Assembly: GCF_029945885.1 (NCBI RefSeq)
Contig: NZ_JAQSDK010000028.1
Coordinates: 62,001-126,000, forward strand
Direction: 5' to 3'
From: Brevundimonas sp.
GTDB taxonomy: Bacteria; Pseudomonadota; Alphaproteobacteria; Caulobacterales; Caulobacteraceae
DNA: 64,000 bases
Positions 10,383 to 22,515 of this stretch are shown here, piece by piece. The notes below the pieces were generated by a model. That model did no database searches. It had not been told where the DNA came from and saw nothing but the letters and a program-made list of their open reading frames with translations. Position 1 is the stretch's first letter; every line of letters begins with the position of its first letter. The translations under genes were made by a program, and so were the position numbers.

Positions 10383-11285
10383 GTGATCCCCTACATCCGT
10401 GCGTTTCCGGTCCGCTATGGCGAGGCTGAACCGGTGTCGCCGTTGATCCGGCGGGTGACCGCCCGCAATCCCGGCCCGTTCACCTTCACCGGAACGGGCA
10501 CCTATATCGTCGGTCGAGACGGCCCGGGCGCGACGGTGGCGGTGATCGATCCCGGTCCCGCCGACGACGCCCATCTGGCCGCCCTGCTGACGGCGCTGGA
10601 CGGGCAGACGGTCAGCCACATCCTGGTGACCCACACCCATCGCGACCATGCGCCCCTGTCCCGGCCACTGGCCGCGGCGACCGGAGCCATCATCCTGGCC
10701 GCCGCCCCCGTCAGCCGTCCGCACGACACCGCGGTGGCGATCGAGGAGGATGACGATGACGACTTCCGCCCGGACCGGATCCTGGCCGACGGCGAGGTCG
10801 TCACCGGCGACGGCTGGACCCTGGAGACCCTGGCCACGCCCGGCCATGCCTCGAACCACCTCGCGTTCGTGCTGTGCGAGGAGAACGCCCTGTTCAGCGG
10901 CGACCATGTGATGGGCTGGTCGACGACCGTTGTGGCCCCGCCGGATGGCGACATGGTGGCCTATATGAAGAGTCTGGATGCGGTCATCGCCCGAGACTTC
11001 GCCACCCTGTGGCCGACCCACGGCGCGCCGGTCACCGATCCGGGCCCCTTCCTGCGCGCCTATCGCGACCACCGACTGGGCCGCGAGGCGCAGATCCTGG
11101 CCCGGCTGGCGGCCGGCGACCGCACCGTCGCAGCGATGGTCCCTGTTCTCTATGCATCGGTAGATGAAAGACTATGGCCGGCGGCCAGCCTGTCGGTGCT
11201 GGCCCATCTGATCAAATTGGTGGCCGAGGGCCGGGTCGTGGCCGAGCCGCAGGCGACCCTGACCGCCAGCTACCGTCCGGCCTGA
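10383..11285 (+). CDS. MBL-fold metallo-hydrolase
   Basis: Metallo-beta-lactamase motif THTHRDHAPLS, GHASNHLAF, FSGDHVMGWST; GTG start. Confidence 0.9.
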   Translation: MIPYIRAFPVRYGEAEPVSPLIRRVTARNPGPFTFTGTGTYIVGRDGPGATVAVIDPGPADDAHLAALLTALDGQTVSHILVTHTHRDHAPLSRPLAAATGAIILAAAPVSRPHDTAVAIEEDDDDDFRPDRILADGEVVTGDGWTLETLATPGHASNHLAFVLCEENALFSGDHVMGWSTTVVAPPDGDMVAYMKSLDAVIARDFATLWPTHGAPVTDPGPFLRAYRDHRLGREAQILARLAAGDRTVAAMVPVLYASVDERLWPAASLSVLAHLIKLVAEGRVVAEPQATLTASYRPA

Positions 11286-11968
11286 AGCCCGTCGACGATC
11301 TTGCGGGCCAGCCGGCAGGCGGCATCCCCCTGGGGCCGGCCGTCGCGGGCCGTGACCCGCACATCGGTGCGTCCGGGGCGGATCCGCACCACCGCGTCAT
11401 GGCGCAGGCCGAACCAGAAGCCTTCGTGCAGCCCCTCGGACTGGAACAGCCCGGCCTTCTGGACGGTGAACCCCGCCTCCTCCAGCGCTGCCGTGGCCGA
11501 TTCCGAGACGACCTGGCTCGGAATCGGGACCAGGCCCGGACAGGCGGACGGGGCATGCGGCGAGCCGATGGCCGCCCGGAGTCCGGCCGTATCGACACTG
11601 AAGCCCGGCGCGTCGGCCGGGTCGGTGGTCGCGTCCAGCGGAGCCGGGGCCGTCAACTGCGCCTGCTGACGGACATACAGACCGACCGTCGCCAGCGAGA
11701 CCACAAGGCAGGCGACCGCCACCGGACCGAGGCGACGCAGGTCGCGGAAGGCCATCATCAGGGCCAGGACCGCGGCGGCCAGACCGACCAGGGCCAGCCA
11801 GCGGCCGACCTGCAGCGTGAGCAGCTCGCGACCGACGTCGACCGACCACAGGCCGGACCGCGTGCCCATCACCGCGATGAAGACCAGCAGCGGAGCCGCC
11901 AGCACGGTCAGGACCAGCCAGCCCATGCCGATACCGCGGCCCTTGCCCGGCTTGCCTGACTGGGTCAT
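11270..11968 (-). CDS. DUF1499-like membrane protein
   Basis: N-terminal TM helices; C-terminal region with VVRIRPGRTDVRVTARDGRPQGDAACRLARKIVDGL. Confidence 0.7.
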   Translation of the reverse strand: MTQSGKPGKGRGIGMGWLVLTVLAAPLLVFIAVMGTRSGLWSVDVGRELLTLQVGRWLALVGLAAAVLALMMAFRDLRRLGPVAVACLVVSLATVGLYVRQQAQLTAPAPLDATTDPADAPGFSVDTAGLRAAIGSPHAPSACPGLVPIPSQVVSESATAALEEAGFTVQKAGLFQSEGLHEGFWFGLRHDAVVRIRPGRTDVRVTARDGRPQGDAACRLARKIVDGLQAGR

Positions 11969-11988
11969 CGCGGCTCCCCCTCCGGAAA

Positions 11989-13620
<1,632 letters not shown>

Positions 13621-13782
13621 CGCGATTCCTCGTCTGTGCCTGCTCAACGAGACACTTGAGCCCACGCTACCGAGGTGATCGGCGATAAGCAACGTGACCT
13701 AGCGTCACCTGGAGGCCGTTCGGGATGGCCTTAACCCACGCCCGCTCCTAGAAGGGCCGGGCTTGAACGCCGGAGGCACCCC

Positions 13783-14451
13783 ATGAGTATTCTGATCGCC
13801 ATTACCGGGGGCTCGGGCTCGGGCAAGAGCACCCTGGCCGAGGCGCTGGTGTCCGCCCTGCCGGACGGTGTGGCCGTGCTGTTGCGCGAGGATTCCTATT
13901 ACCGTGACGCCGCCAGCCTGCCCGATTTTGACGCCGCGACCTTCGATTTCGACGACGTGGCCGCACGGGATCACGATCTGATGATCGCCGACCTCGTCGC
14001 ACTCAAGGCCGGCCGCGACATCGTCGCGCCCCTCTATTCCTTCATTCATCACGGTCGCGATCCGGGCGGCGAGCCCGTACGCGCCGCCGATGTCGTCGTG
14101 GTTGAGGGCACCCATGTCCTGTGCACCCCCGCCCTGTCGACCCTGTTCGATATCCGGGTGTTCGTCGACACGCCCGCCGACATCCGCTTCATCCGCCGTC
14201 TGCTGCGCGACCAGGTCGAGCGCGGCCGCACAGCGGACTCGGTGATCGCCCAGTACCTGGCCACGGTCCGTCCCGGTCACGAACGGCTGACCGAACCGTC
14301 CCGCGTCAACGCCGATTTCGTGGTCGCGGACGCCACCGCAGCCGTGCGGCTGGAGGAACCCCAGGCCGTCGTGCGGCTGGCCGCCCCGGTCCTGGCCCAC
14401 CCGCTGCTGGCAGCATGGCAGGCGCACAGGGGGAGTATTACTACGGACTAG
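13783..14451 (+). CDS. udk: uridine kinase-like P-loop kinase
   Basis: ITGGSGSGKSTLAEAL P-loop, uridine kinase pattern REDSYYRD...FDFDD...P.YSF..H.R. Confidence 0.85.
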   Translation: MSILIAITGGSGSGKSTLAEALVSALPDGVAVLLREDSYYRDAASLPDFDAATFDFDDVAARDHDLMIADLVALKAGRDIVAPLYSFIHHGRDPGGEPVRAADVVVVEGTHVLCTPALSTLFDIRVFVDTPADIRFIRRLLRDQVERGRTADSVIAQYLATVRPGHERLTEPSRVNADFVVADATAAVRLEEPQAVVRLAAPVLAHPLLAAWQAHRGSITTD

Positions 14452-14456
14452 GATCG

Positions 14457-14497
14457 GGTTGCCCCGCTGAAGTCGAAGCTTCAGTGTGGTGGCAACC
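14457..14497. promoter_or_regulatory. nested inverted repeats upstream of TetR-family gene (candidate operator or udk terminator)
   Basis: GGTTGCC...GGCAACC enclosing CTGAAG-tcgaag-CTTCAG. Confidence 0.4.
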
Positions 14498-14515
14498 AGA
14501 AGACGTTGTGTGCTC

Positions 14516-15199
14516 ATGAATGGCTCTGCTGTTTCGACCCCGCCATCCTCAGACCCGCGCCGCGACGCCATTCTCCGTCACGCCCGCAGTCATTTCATGA
14601 GCGTCGGCTATGCCGCGACCCGGATCGAACCGATCGCCCGCGAGGCCAATGTCTCGACCGCGACCCTCTATACCTACTTCGCCGGCAAGGCCGACCTGTT
14701 CGATGCCGTGATCGATGACGCCGCAACCGACTTCATTGCCCATATGCAGGGTGTAAAATCGGTCTCCGGCTCGGCCCGCGAGCAACTTGTGCTCTTCGCA
14801 GAAACCTATGGCACCTTCATGGGCGACCCTTTCGTCCGCTCGGTCTTCCGGCTGGTCATGGCGGAACGGCCGCGCTTCAAGGGGGTCGCCATGCGGTTCT
14901 ACGAAGTCGGCCGGCAGAATTTCGGAGCCGTTTTGATCGACGCGCTGCAGGCGCTGTGCCGGAGCGGGCAGCTGAAGATCGAGCATCCGTCCTGGGCCGC
15001 AAGCCAGCTGCTGGGCATGGTCGAGCATCCGGTCTTCTTCGTGTCCCTGGTCACCGGCGACGAGGTGAAGACCCGACGGTCCGTGCCGGAAATCGCCGCC
15101 GATGCCGTGGAGACTTTCCTGGCCCGCTACGGCGTCCCCGGCGTATCACGGCCAGAGCCGGGTCCGGGTCCAGCCGGAGCCGTCGCGCTCAAACCGTAG
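14516..15199 (+). CDS. TetR/AcrR family transcriptional regulator
   Basis: [54 protein letters not shown]. Confidence 0.93.
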   Translation: MNGSAVSTPPSSDPRRDAILRHARSHFMSVGYAATRIEPIAREANVSTATLYTYFAGKADLFDAVIDDAATDFIAHMQGVKSVSGSAREQLVLFAETYGTFMGDPFVRSVFRLVMAERPRFKGVAMRFYEVGRQNFGAVLIDALQALCRSGQLKIEHPSWAASQLLGMVEHPVFFVSLVTGDEVKTRRSVPEIAADAVETFLARYGVPGVSRPEPGPGPAGAVALKP

Positions 15200-15820
15200 C
15201 CGGTCATGCAGGCGGAACGGCCGATCCCGCCAGAACTCCAGACTTTCAGGTACCAGCCGCCAGCCGGTCCAGCGGGCCGGACGCGGGACATCGTCGCCGT
15301 CGAACCGCGCCGTCTCCCGGGCCACAGCCGCCTCCAGCTCGGCCCGGTCCACCAGCGGCCGTGACTGGTCCGAGGCCCAGGCCCCGATGCGGCTCTCGCG
15401 GGCCCGGCTGGCGAAATAGGCATCGGCCTCGGCCGGACTGACCGGTTCGACCGTGCCCCGCACCCGCACCTGCCGACGCAAGGTTTTCCAGTGAAACAGC
15501 AGAGAGGCGGCCGGCCGGGCCGCCAGCTGCTCGCCCTTGGCGCTCTCGCTGTTGGAATAGAAGGTGAAGCCGCGCGCATCGACGTCCTTCAACAGCACCA
15601 TACGACAGTCCGGCAGGTCGTCAGCGTCCACGGTCGCCAGGGCCATGGCGTTGGCGTCGTTCGGCTCGGTGCCCCGCGCGTCGGTCAGCCAGTCGGTGAA
15701 CAGGCCGGTCGGGTCGTCGCGGGTGAAGATCGACTCATCGCCATTGGCGGCCAGGGCGGCGGCATAGTCGGCCGCATACTCTTCACGGGTGGGGCTGGAC
15801 GGGATCACAGGTGCGGTCAT
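15146..15820 (-). CDS. pdxH: pyridoxamine 5'-phosphate oxidase
   Basis: [42 protein letters not shown]-terminal [18 protein letters not shown]; convergent overlap with TetR gene. Confidence 0.95.
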   Translation of the reverse strand: MTAPVIPSSPTREEYAADYAAALAANGDESIFTRDDPTGLFTDWLTDARGTEPNDANAMALATVDADDLPDCRMVLLKDVDARGFTFYSNSESAKGEQLAARPAASLLFHWKTLRRQVRVRGTVEPVSPAEADAYFASRARESRIGAWASDQSRPLVDRAELEAAVARETARFDGDDVPRPARWTGWRLVPESLEFWRDRPFRLHDRLRFERDGSGWTRTRLWP

Positions 15821-15917
15821 GGGCTGACATAGCGCCGTTGGACCGCACGGCGAAAGGGTGCGCGACCCCGGGTCGCGGTTAACCGCCCGTTGACCCTGTT
15901 CAGGGCCTTTGTCAGGG

Positions 15918-16649
15918 ATGCGTGCCCGTTCCGACACCGAGGTGACCTCGATCCGCGAGGCCTATGCCCTGCTGGGGCTGCACGGCCCGGTGGACGGTGC
16001 CGCCCTGACCGGTGCCTTCCGCCAGGCGGTCAAGGCGGCGCGCCCCGATCTGCCGGGCGGGGACGCCGACCGGTTTCGTCGCATCATCGCCGCCTGGAGG
16101 CTGATCCAGCAGACCGGTCCCGGACATCTCGCCCTCGCCGCCCCGGCCTCGCGGCCCGCAGCCCGGCCGGTCATCCGACTGACCCCGATCCAGGCCGTGA
16201 ACGGCGGCAGCGTCGCCGTGGCTATCGGCAGCCGCGCCCTGCGCGTTCGCGTCCCGCCCGGCCTGCGCAGCGGCGAACATCTGCGTCTGCGCCGCGCCAC
16301 GGCAGACGGTGGCGATATCTATCTGGCGGTGCTGATCCGGCCGACGGACGGCCTGTCGGCCATGGGCGACGACCTGTTCATGACCTGGCCGGTGTCACCG
16401 CGCGTGCTCGAGGACGGGGGGCGGGTCGAGATCGACACCCATGCCGGAACCCGCCAGGCCTGGGTTGTCGCCGACATGCAGGCCCCCGTCCGGCTGCGCC
16501 TGCGTGACCTCGGCCTGCCGGCGCGCGGGTCCCGCGCCGCGGGCCATCTGTTCGTGACACTGATGCCGTGCGCGGACGCCCCGTCGTCGGCCGAAGACTT
16601 GCTGGCCCGGTTCACCCGCGTCTGGACGGCGGACCGTCTGGCGGCCTAA
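15918..16649 (+). CDS. J-domain-like protein with DnaJ C-terminal-like domain (HPD degenerate to RPD)
   Basis: EAYALLGL...[60 protein letters not shown]. Confidence 0.8.
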   Translation: MRARSDTEVTSIREAYALLGLHGPVDGAALTGAFRQAVKAARPDLPGGDADRFRRIIAAWRLIQQTGPGHLALAAPASRPAARPVIRLTPIQAVNGGSVAVAIGSRALRVRVPPGLRSGEHLRLRRATADGGDIYLAVLIRPTDGLSAMGDDLFMTWPVSPRVLEDGGRVEIDTHAGTRQAWVVADMQAPVRLRLRDLGLPARGSRAAGHLFVTLMPCADAPSSAEDLLARFTRVWTADRLAA

Positions 16650-16661
16650 GCCGGAGCCACC

Positions 16662-17747
16662 ATGTCCCACAACACCTTCGGCCATCTGTTTCGCGTGACC
16701 ACCTGGGGCGAGAGCCACGGGCCGGCGATCGGCTGCGTCGTCGACGGCTGCCCGCCGCTGATCCCCCTTACCGAGGCCGATCTGCAGCCCTGGCTGGACC
16801 GGCGCAAGCCCGGCGGAAGCCGGTTCGTCACCCAGCGCCGCGAGAGCGACACCGCCCGCATCCTGTCGGGCGTGTTCGATGACGGGAACGGCCCGGTCAC
16901 CACCGGCACCCCGATCGCCATCCACATCGACAATGAGGACGCCCGTTCCAAGGACTATGGCGAGATCGCCCGCGCCTACCGCCCCGGCCATGCCGACCTG
17001 ACCTATCAGACCAAATACGGCGTCCGCGACCACCGCGGTGGCGGACGCTCCTCGGCCCGCGAGACGGCGATGCGCGTCGCCGCCGGGGCCGTGGCCCGCA
17101 AGGTTCTGGGCCCGCACATCCAGATCCGCGCCGGGGTGGTCCAGCTGGGACCGCATCGCATCGCGCCGGAGGCTGTCGATTTCGACGCAGTCTATGACAA
17201 CCCCCTGTTCGCCGCCTCGGCCGGGGTCGTGCCCGCCTGGGAGGCCTACCTCGACGGCATCCGCAAGGCGGGCTCGTCGATCGGGGCGGTGGTGGCGCTG
17301 GAGGTCACCGGCCTGCCCGCCGGTTGGGGCGCGCCGGTCTATGGCAAGCTGGACGCCGAACTGGCCGCAGCCCTGATGTCGATCAATGCGGTCAAGGGCG
17401 TCGAGTTCGGCGCGGGCTTCGAGTCGGCCGAACTGACCGGCGAACAGAACGCCGACGAGATGCGTCTGGGACCGGACGGCGAGCCCGTCTTCCTGTCCAA
17501 CCATGCCGGCGGCGTGCTGGGCGGCATCTCGACCGGCCAGCCGCTGACGGCGCGGGTGGCGTTCAAGCCGACCTCATCGATCCTGACCCCGCGCCAGACC
17601 ATCACCCGCGACGGCACCGAGACCGACCTGCGCACCAAGGGCCGTCACGACCCCTGCGTCGCCCTGCGCGGCGTCCCGGTGGTCGAGGCCATGGCCGCCT
17701 GCGTGCTGGCCGATGCGATGCTGCGGCACCGGGCGCAGGTGGGGTGA
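16662..17747 (+). CDS. aroC: chorismate synthase
   Basis: [46 protein letters not shown]. Confidence 0.97.
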   Translation: MSHNTFGHLFRVTTWGESHGPAIGCVVDGCPPLIPLTEADLQPWLDRRKPGGSRFVTQRRESDTARILSGVFDDGNGPVTTGTPIAIHIDNEDARSKDYGEIARAYRPGHADLTYQTKYGVRDHRGGGRSSARETAMRVAAGAVARKVLGPHIQIRAGVVQLGPHRIAPEAVDFDAVYDNPLFAASAGVVPAWEAYLDGIRKAGSSIGAVVALEVTGLPAGWGAPVYGKLDAELAAALMSINAVKGVEFGAGFESAELTGEQNADEMRLGPDGEPVFLSNHAGGVLGGISTGQPLTARVAFKPTSSILTPRQTITRDGTETDLRTKGRHDPCVALRGVPVVEAMAACVLADAMLRHRAQVG

Positions 17748-17830
17748 GCCCCTTTCAGCCACTGACACTGTTACCTATATAGGCTCCGAACCGCGCCGCA
17801 CGATACGCGCCCCAATCGGGAGACCACAGC

Positions 17831-18526
17831 ATGATCGACGTCCGCCCCTTCGCCAGCCTTGGCGGTGCCAACCACGGCTGGCTGAACGCCAAACACCATT
17901 TCTCCTTCGCCAACTACTTCGATCCCAACCGCATGGGCTGGGGCCGTCTGCGCGTCTGGAACGACGACGAGATCGCCGCCCGGTCCGGCTTTCCGCCCCA
18001 CCCGCACGCCGACATGGAAATCATCACCTATGTCCGCACCGGGGCCATCACCCATGAGGATTCCATGGGCAACAAGGGCCGCACCGGGGCCGGCGACGTC
18101 CAGGTGATGAGCGCAGGCACCGGGGTGCGCCACTCGGAGGTCAACCTGGAGGACGAAACCACCACCCTGTTCCAGATCTGGATCGAGGCCGACAGGCGCG
18201 GCGCGACACCCTCCTGGGGCGCACAGACCTTTCCCAAAAGCGACCGCAGCGGCAAATTCTCGGTGCTGGCGTCCGGCGATCCGGATGACGGAGCCCTGAC
18301 CATCAATGCCGACGCCCGGGTGCTGGGTGCGACCCTGGGCGCGGGCGAGACCCTGCGCTACAGCCTGCCGGCCGGTCGCCGCGCCTATCTGGTCCCGGCC
18401 GTGGGTTCGGTCGCGGTCAATGGCACGACCCTGAACGCCCGCGACGGTGCCGCCATCGTGGATGAGGCCGAGATCGTCATCACCGCCGGCAGCGACGCCG
18501 AACTGGTCATGGTCGACAGTCTGTAG
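17831..18526 (+). CDS. pirin family protein
   Basis: NHGWLNAKHHFSFANYFDP, FPPHPHADMEIITYV, GTGVRHSE motifs. Confidence 0.95.
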   Translation: MIDVRPFASLGGANHGWLNAKHHFSFANYFDPNRMGWGRLRVWNDDEIAARSGFPPHPHADMEIITYVRTGAITHEDSMGNKGRTGAGDVQVMSAGTGVRHSEVNLEDETTTLFQIWIEADRRGATPSWGAQTFPKSDRSGKFSVLASGDPDDGALTINADARVLGATLGAGETLRYSLPAGRRAYLVPAVGSVAVNGTTLNARDGAAIVDEAEIVITAGSDAELVMVDSL

Positions 18527-18589
18527 GCTGCGGGTCAGGCTCTGTTCACCATTCCCGGGCAAGGTCTGCCCTGCCCCGGAGAGCCTGCC

Positions 18590-18862
18590 ATGACCCGATC
18601 GATCACCCGCCTTGTCACCCTGTCCGCCGTCCTCGCCGGATCCTTGCTGCTGCAGGGCTGTCTGGTCGGGGCGGTCGTGGGCGGCACCGCCGCCGTGGTC
18701 GGCGGCACGGCCAAGGCGGCCGGATCGGTGGTCGGGGCCGGCTTCGACGCCGTCACCACCTCGGACGAGGAAACCCGGGCCAAACGCGAACGCGATGAGC
18801 GCAACTATGAGCGCGAACAGCGCCGCTGCGAACAGCGCCGGGCTGCGGGCCGCCGCTGCTAG
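18590..18862 (+). CDS. small lipoprotein
   Basis: Signal peptide with lipobox LLLQGC; glycine-rich hydrophobic segment; charged C-terminus. Confidence 0.75.
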   Translation: MTRSITRLVTLSAVLAGSLLLQGCLVGAVVGGTAAVVGGTAKAAGSVVGAGFDAVTTSDEETRAKRERDERNYEREQRRCEQRRAAGRRC

Positions 18863-18866
18863 ACCC

Positions 18867-19235
18867 CTACAGCGTCAGCGTACAGCGCTCATGGATGGTC
18901 GGGCGGGCAACGGTGATGCGACTCAGGCCCGGCCAGTCCGACTTCAGCTGGTTGGCGAACCACAGGCACAGGTTCTCGAGACTGGGCAGTTCAAGTCCCG
19001 CCTTCTCGTTCAGCATGCCGTGATCCAGTTCCCCGGCCGCGGCCTTCAGCGCCCGGTCCAGCGCGCCCAGATCGGCGACCCAGCCGTGCTCGGCGTCCAG
19101 CGTCGCCGAACGCACCGTCGCCTCGACCGTGAAGGAGTGGCCGTGGACGCGGCGATAGATGCTGCCCTCGGGCTCATTGGGGAAGTGGTGGGCGGCGTCG
19201 AACGTCGCCTGTTTGGTGATCTCGAACATCGTCAT
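18867..19235 (-). CDS. queD: 6-carboxytetrahydropterin synthase
   Basis: MTMFEITKQATFDAAHHFPNE...RRVHGHSFTVEATV...DHGMLNE...PTIENL-like; start chosen at 19235 inside a longer open frame. Confidence 0.93.
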   Translation of the reverse strand: MTMFEITKQATFDAAHHFPNEPEGSIYRRVHGHSFTVEATVRSATLDAEHGWVADLGALDRALKAAAGELDHGMLNEKAGLELPSLENLCLWFANQLKSDWPGLSRITVARPTIHERCTLTL

Positions 19236-19237
19236 GT

Positions 19238-19873
19238 CTAGCGGACGCCAATGTATTTGTGGGTCTGGACGCTGAGGCGCCATTGGGGGTGGGTCAGGCA
19301 GTAGTCGAGGGCGGCGGTGGTATTGGCGGCCTGGTCGGGACCGTCCATCGGCTGCAGCCAGAAGCGTTCGAACGCCAGATGTTCGAACCGGTCGGGCATG
19401 GCCGTGGGCTGGGGGAAGACCAGTTTCAGCTCCTGGCCCGTGGTCTGGACCACCGGGGCCTCGGCCTTGGGGCTGACGCAGACCCAGTCGATCCCGGCCG
19501 GGGCCTCCAGGGTGCCGTTGGTCTCGACCGCGATGTCGAAACCACGTGCGTGCAGGGCGTCGATCAGGGCCGCGTCCAGCTGCAGCAGCGGCTCGCCCCC
19601 GGTGCAGACCACCAGTTTCGGATCGCCCTCGCGTCCCCGCCAGAAGGAGGCGACATGGTCGGCCATGGCCTCGGCCGTGCGGAATTTGCCGCCGCCGTCC
19701 CCGTCGGTGCCGACGAATTCGGTGTCGCAGAAGCTGCAGACGGCGCTGGCCCGGTCGCGTTCCAGACCGCTCCAAAGGTTGCAGCCGGCGAAACGCAGGA
19801 AGACGGCCGGACGCCCGGCCTGGCCGCCCTCGCCCTGCACCGTCAGGAAGGTCTCCTTCACCGCATAGGTCAT
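19238..19873 (-). CDS. queE: 7-carboxy-7-deazaguanine synthase
   Basis: [31 protein letters not shown], radical SAM CxxC-type cluster (CSFCDTEF), [10 protein letters not shown]. Confidence 0.95.
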   Translation of the reverse strand: MTYAVKETFLTVQGEGGQAGRPAVFLRFAGCNLWSGLERDRASAVCSFCDTEFVGTDGDGGGKFRTAEAMADHVASFWRGREGDPKLVVCTGGEPLLQLDAALIDALHARGFDIAVETNGTLEAPAGIDWVCVSPKAEAPVVQTTGQELKLVFPQPTAMPDRFEHLAFERFWLQPMDGPDQAANTTAALDYCLTHPQWRLSVQTHKYIGVR

Positions 19874-20586
19874 CCGGCGACCCACTGCTGATAGCCGGCG
19901 GCGCGCAGCTCGCAGGCCGGGCAGGTGCCACAGCCATAACCCCACGGATGGCGCTGCGTGCGGTCGCCCAGATAGCAGCTGTGGCTGTCCTCAAGGATCA
20001 GGTCGACCAGCGGTTGGCCGCCGATGCGCGCGGCCAGGGCCCAGGTCTCGGCCTTGGTCAGGGCCATCAGCGGGGTCTCGATCACCACCGGCCGGTCCAG
20101 ACCGAGACTCAGGGCCGTGGCCATGGCGTCGATGGTGGCGCGGCGGCAGTCGGGATAGCCCGAGAAATCCGTCTCGCACATGCCGCCGACCAGCACCGCC
20201 AGCCCGCGCCGGTCGGCCAGGGCCGCGGCACAGGTCAGGAACACCAGATTGCGCCCGGGGACGAAGGTGGTCGGCAGGCCGCGCGCGTCCATCTCGATGG
20301 CCCGGTCTGTGGTCAGGGCGCTCTCGGCGATCCGACCGTAGCCGGTCAGGTCGACCACATGGTCCGGTCCCATCCGCCCGGCCCACTGCGGCAGGGCCCG
20401 GGACATCGACTCGCGCACCACCAGACGGGCCTGCATCTCGACCGCATGGCGCTGGCCATAGTCGAAACCGACGGTCTCGACGCGCTTATAGCGCTCCAGC
20501 GCCCAGGCCAGGCAGGTAGCGCTGTCCTGCCCGCCCGAGAACAGGACGAGGGCGGAAGCGGCGGTATTGGCGTGGAATTCGCTCAT
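19870..20586 (-). CDS. queC: 7-cyano-7-deazaguanine synthase
   Basis: [18 protein letters not shown] (PP-loop), C-terminal zinc cysteines [10 protein letters not shown]. Confidence 0.96.
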   Translation of the reverse strand: MSEFHANTAASALVLFSGGQDSATCLAWALERYKRVETVGFDYGQRHAVEMQARLVVRESMSRALPQWAGRMGPDHVVDLTGYGRIAESALTTDRAIEMDARGLPTTFVPGRNLVFLTCAAALADRRGLAVLVGGMCETDFSGYPDCRRATIDAMATALSLGLDRPVVIETPLMALTKAETWALAARIGGQPLVDLILEDSHSCYLGDRTQRHPWGYGCGTCPACELRAAGYQQWVAG

Positions 20587-20792
20587 GACGACCCTGCGGT
20601 CGGCCGTCGGCCGCGCGCATGCAAAAAGGGATGGGACTGTGAAGATCGGGCGGCCTTCTACACCAGCCGGTCGCCGGGTGCAAAAGGCCGGGATCGTGCC
20701 GCCAATCGGGAAACCGGTTTCCGTCCGCAGTTAACCGTTCCGAAAATGGTTCGCAGCTACGGTCTCTAGGTTGCATTGGAGTAACGGCGCGT

Positions 20793-22415
20793 ATGCCGAC
20801 GATCGAAACCCTGACCCGGCACACCGAACCGGTGAGCCCGGACACACCGGGAAGCGTGATTTTTGCGCGCTTTCAGCAGGAGCCCGACACCCTGGGCATC
20901 GCTGTGGTCAAGGACGGCCGACCCATCGGCCTGGTCGAACGCGACGCCTTCCTGCTGAAATTCGCCGCACCTCTGGGTCATGCCCAATATGCTGATCGCC
21001 CTGTCACCGCGGCGATGGACACCGAACCGGCCGTGGTCGAGGCGGGGGTGCGCATCGATACCTTCTCCGCAACCCTGCTGACCGGCGGGCCCGCCGCGCT
21101 GATGCGCAGCTTCATCGTCACCCGGGACGGGATCTACCAGGGCGTGGGCACGGCGGTGTCCCTGCTCCAGGCCAACAACGGCCGGCAGCGCGCGCAGATC
21201 GGCACCCTGACGGAAGAGGTGCGCACCCTCAAGGATTCGACTGTCCAGGGTCTGGCCTCGGCCAGGACCCTCAGCCAATTCATGTCCGTATTGAACCGGG
21301 AGCTGCGCACGCCGATGAACGGCGTCCTCGCCGTGGCCGAACTGCTGCGACGACTGCCCCTGCCGTTGGCGGCGCGGTCCCACGTCACCACCATCGTCGA
21401 ATCCTCCGACACCCTGCTGCAGGTCCTGCAGGACGCGGTCGACGTCGCGCGCGCCGAAGCCGGCGAGCTGGAGCTGAGCCTGGAGCCCACGCCGCTCCGC
21501 GCCCTGATGGATGGAATCCAGGACGACTGGGCCCCGCGCGCCGCTGAAGACCACATCACCCTGATGGCCAGCTATGAGGGTGACACCGAACTCGGGGCCC
21601 TGATCGATGCGCCCCGCCTGAGACAGGTGCTGGACAACCTGATCAGCAATGCTCTCAAATTCACGCGCAACGGCGTTGTCGAGACCAGTCTGAAGGCCAT
21701 CGCCCAGGGCGATCGCGTCCGGCTGGAGGCGCGGGTCCGCGACGACGGCCCGGGGATAGACCCCACCCTTGTCGACTCCCTGTTCGAACCCTTCGTCCAT
21801 GGATCCGGGTTGAACGGTGCAGGTCTCGGCCTGACCATCAGCAACCGTATCGTCAGTGCGATGGGTGGCAGCCTCACGGCCGAAAACAACGCCGGCCGCG
21901 GCGCGACCTTCGCCTTCCAGCTGGACGTTCAGCGCACCGAGATCGAGACCGGAACCGACAGCAATGTCACCGGGCTGTCGAATTTCGCCTTCGAACGGAC
22001 GCCGCACATCCTGATCGTCGACGACAATGCCACCAACCGCGTGGTGGCCCAGGCCCTGTGCGAGATGTTCGGCTGCACCTCCGAAACCGTCGAGGACGGG
22101 CTCGAGGCCTTGCAGGCCGTTCAGGAACGCGCGTTCGACCTGGTCCTGATGGACATCAAGATGCCCCGGATGGACGGCGTCCAGGCCACCTGCGCCATCC
22201 GCGCCCTGACCGGCCCCGCTGCGGACATTCCGATCGTCGCCCTGACCGCCAATGCCGACCCGGACGATGCCAAGACCTATCTGTCGATCGGCATGTGCGA
22301 CGTGGTCGAGAAGCCGATCAAGCCCGAACGCCTGCGTCGGGCGATCAATGGCGCGCTGAATGCGGAAACCGGTGCCACCGACGATGTCCTGGCCGCGGAC
22401 CGCTCGGTGGCCTGA
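20793..22415 (+). CDS. CBS-domain hybrid sensor kinase-like protein with receiver; phospho-acceptor His position is Arg
   Basis: N-terminal CBS-like pair; DHp-like FMSVLNRELRTPMNGVL; HATPase N/G1/G2 boxes (DNLISNALKFT, DDGPGI, GAGLGLTI); receiver (ILIVDDNATNRVV...DLVLMDIKMPRMDG...VEKPI). Confidence 0.92.
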   Translation: MPTIETLTRHTEPVSPDTPGSVIFARFQQEPDTLGIAVVKDGRPIGLVERDAFLLKFAAPLGHAQYADRPVTAAMDTEPAVVEAGVRIDTFSATLLTGGPAALMRSFIVTRDGIYQGVGTAVSLLQANNGRQRAQIGTLTEEVRTLKDSTVQGLASARTLSQFMSVLNRELRTPMNGVLAVAELLRRLPLPLAARSHVTTIVESSDTLLQVLQDAVDVARAEAGELELSLEPTPLRALMDGIQDDWAPRAAEDHITLMASYEGDTELGALIDAPRLRQVLDNLISNALKFTRNGVVETSLKAIAQGDRVRLEARVRDDGPGIDPTLVDSLFEPFVHGSGLNGAGLGLTISNRIVSAMGGSLTAENNAGRGATFAFQLDVQRTEIETGTDSNVTGLSNFAFERTPHILIVDDNATNRVVAQALCEMFGCTSETVEDGLEALQAVQERAFDLVLMDIKMPRMDGVQATCAIRALTGPAADIPIVALTANADPDDAKTYLSIGMCDVVEKPIKPERLRRAINGALNAETGATDDVLAADRSVA

Positions 22416-22515
22416 CCGTCCCGCCATCGCTGCGGACGGACAAGCGGCTCGACGGCACGGGGCGTGACACTTATTCAGGACCCGGGCAGACGCCGCCCGG
22501 CTGCACAAGATACCC

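Noticed and set aside
20587-20700. Possible preQ1 riboswitch upstream of queC
   Set aside because: I looked for the short preQ1-I pattern and could not find a convincing pseudoknot; an Infernal search with the preQ1 models would settle it.
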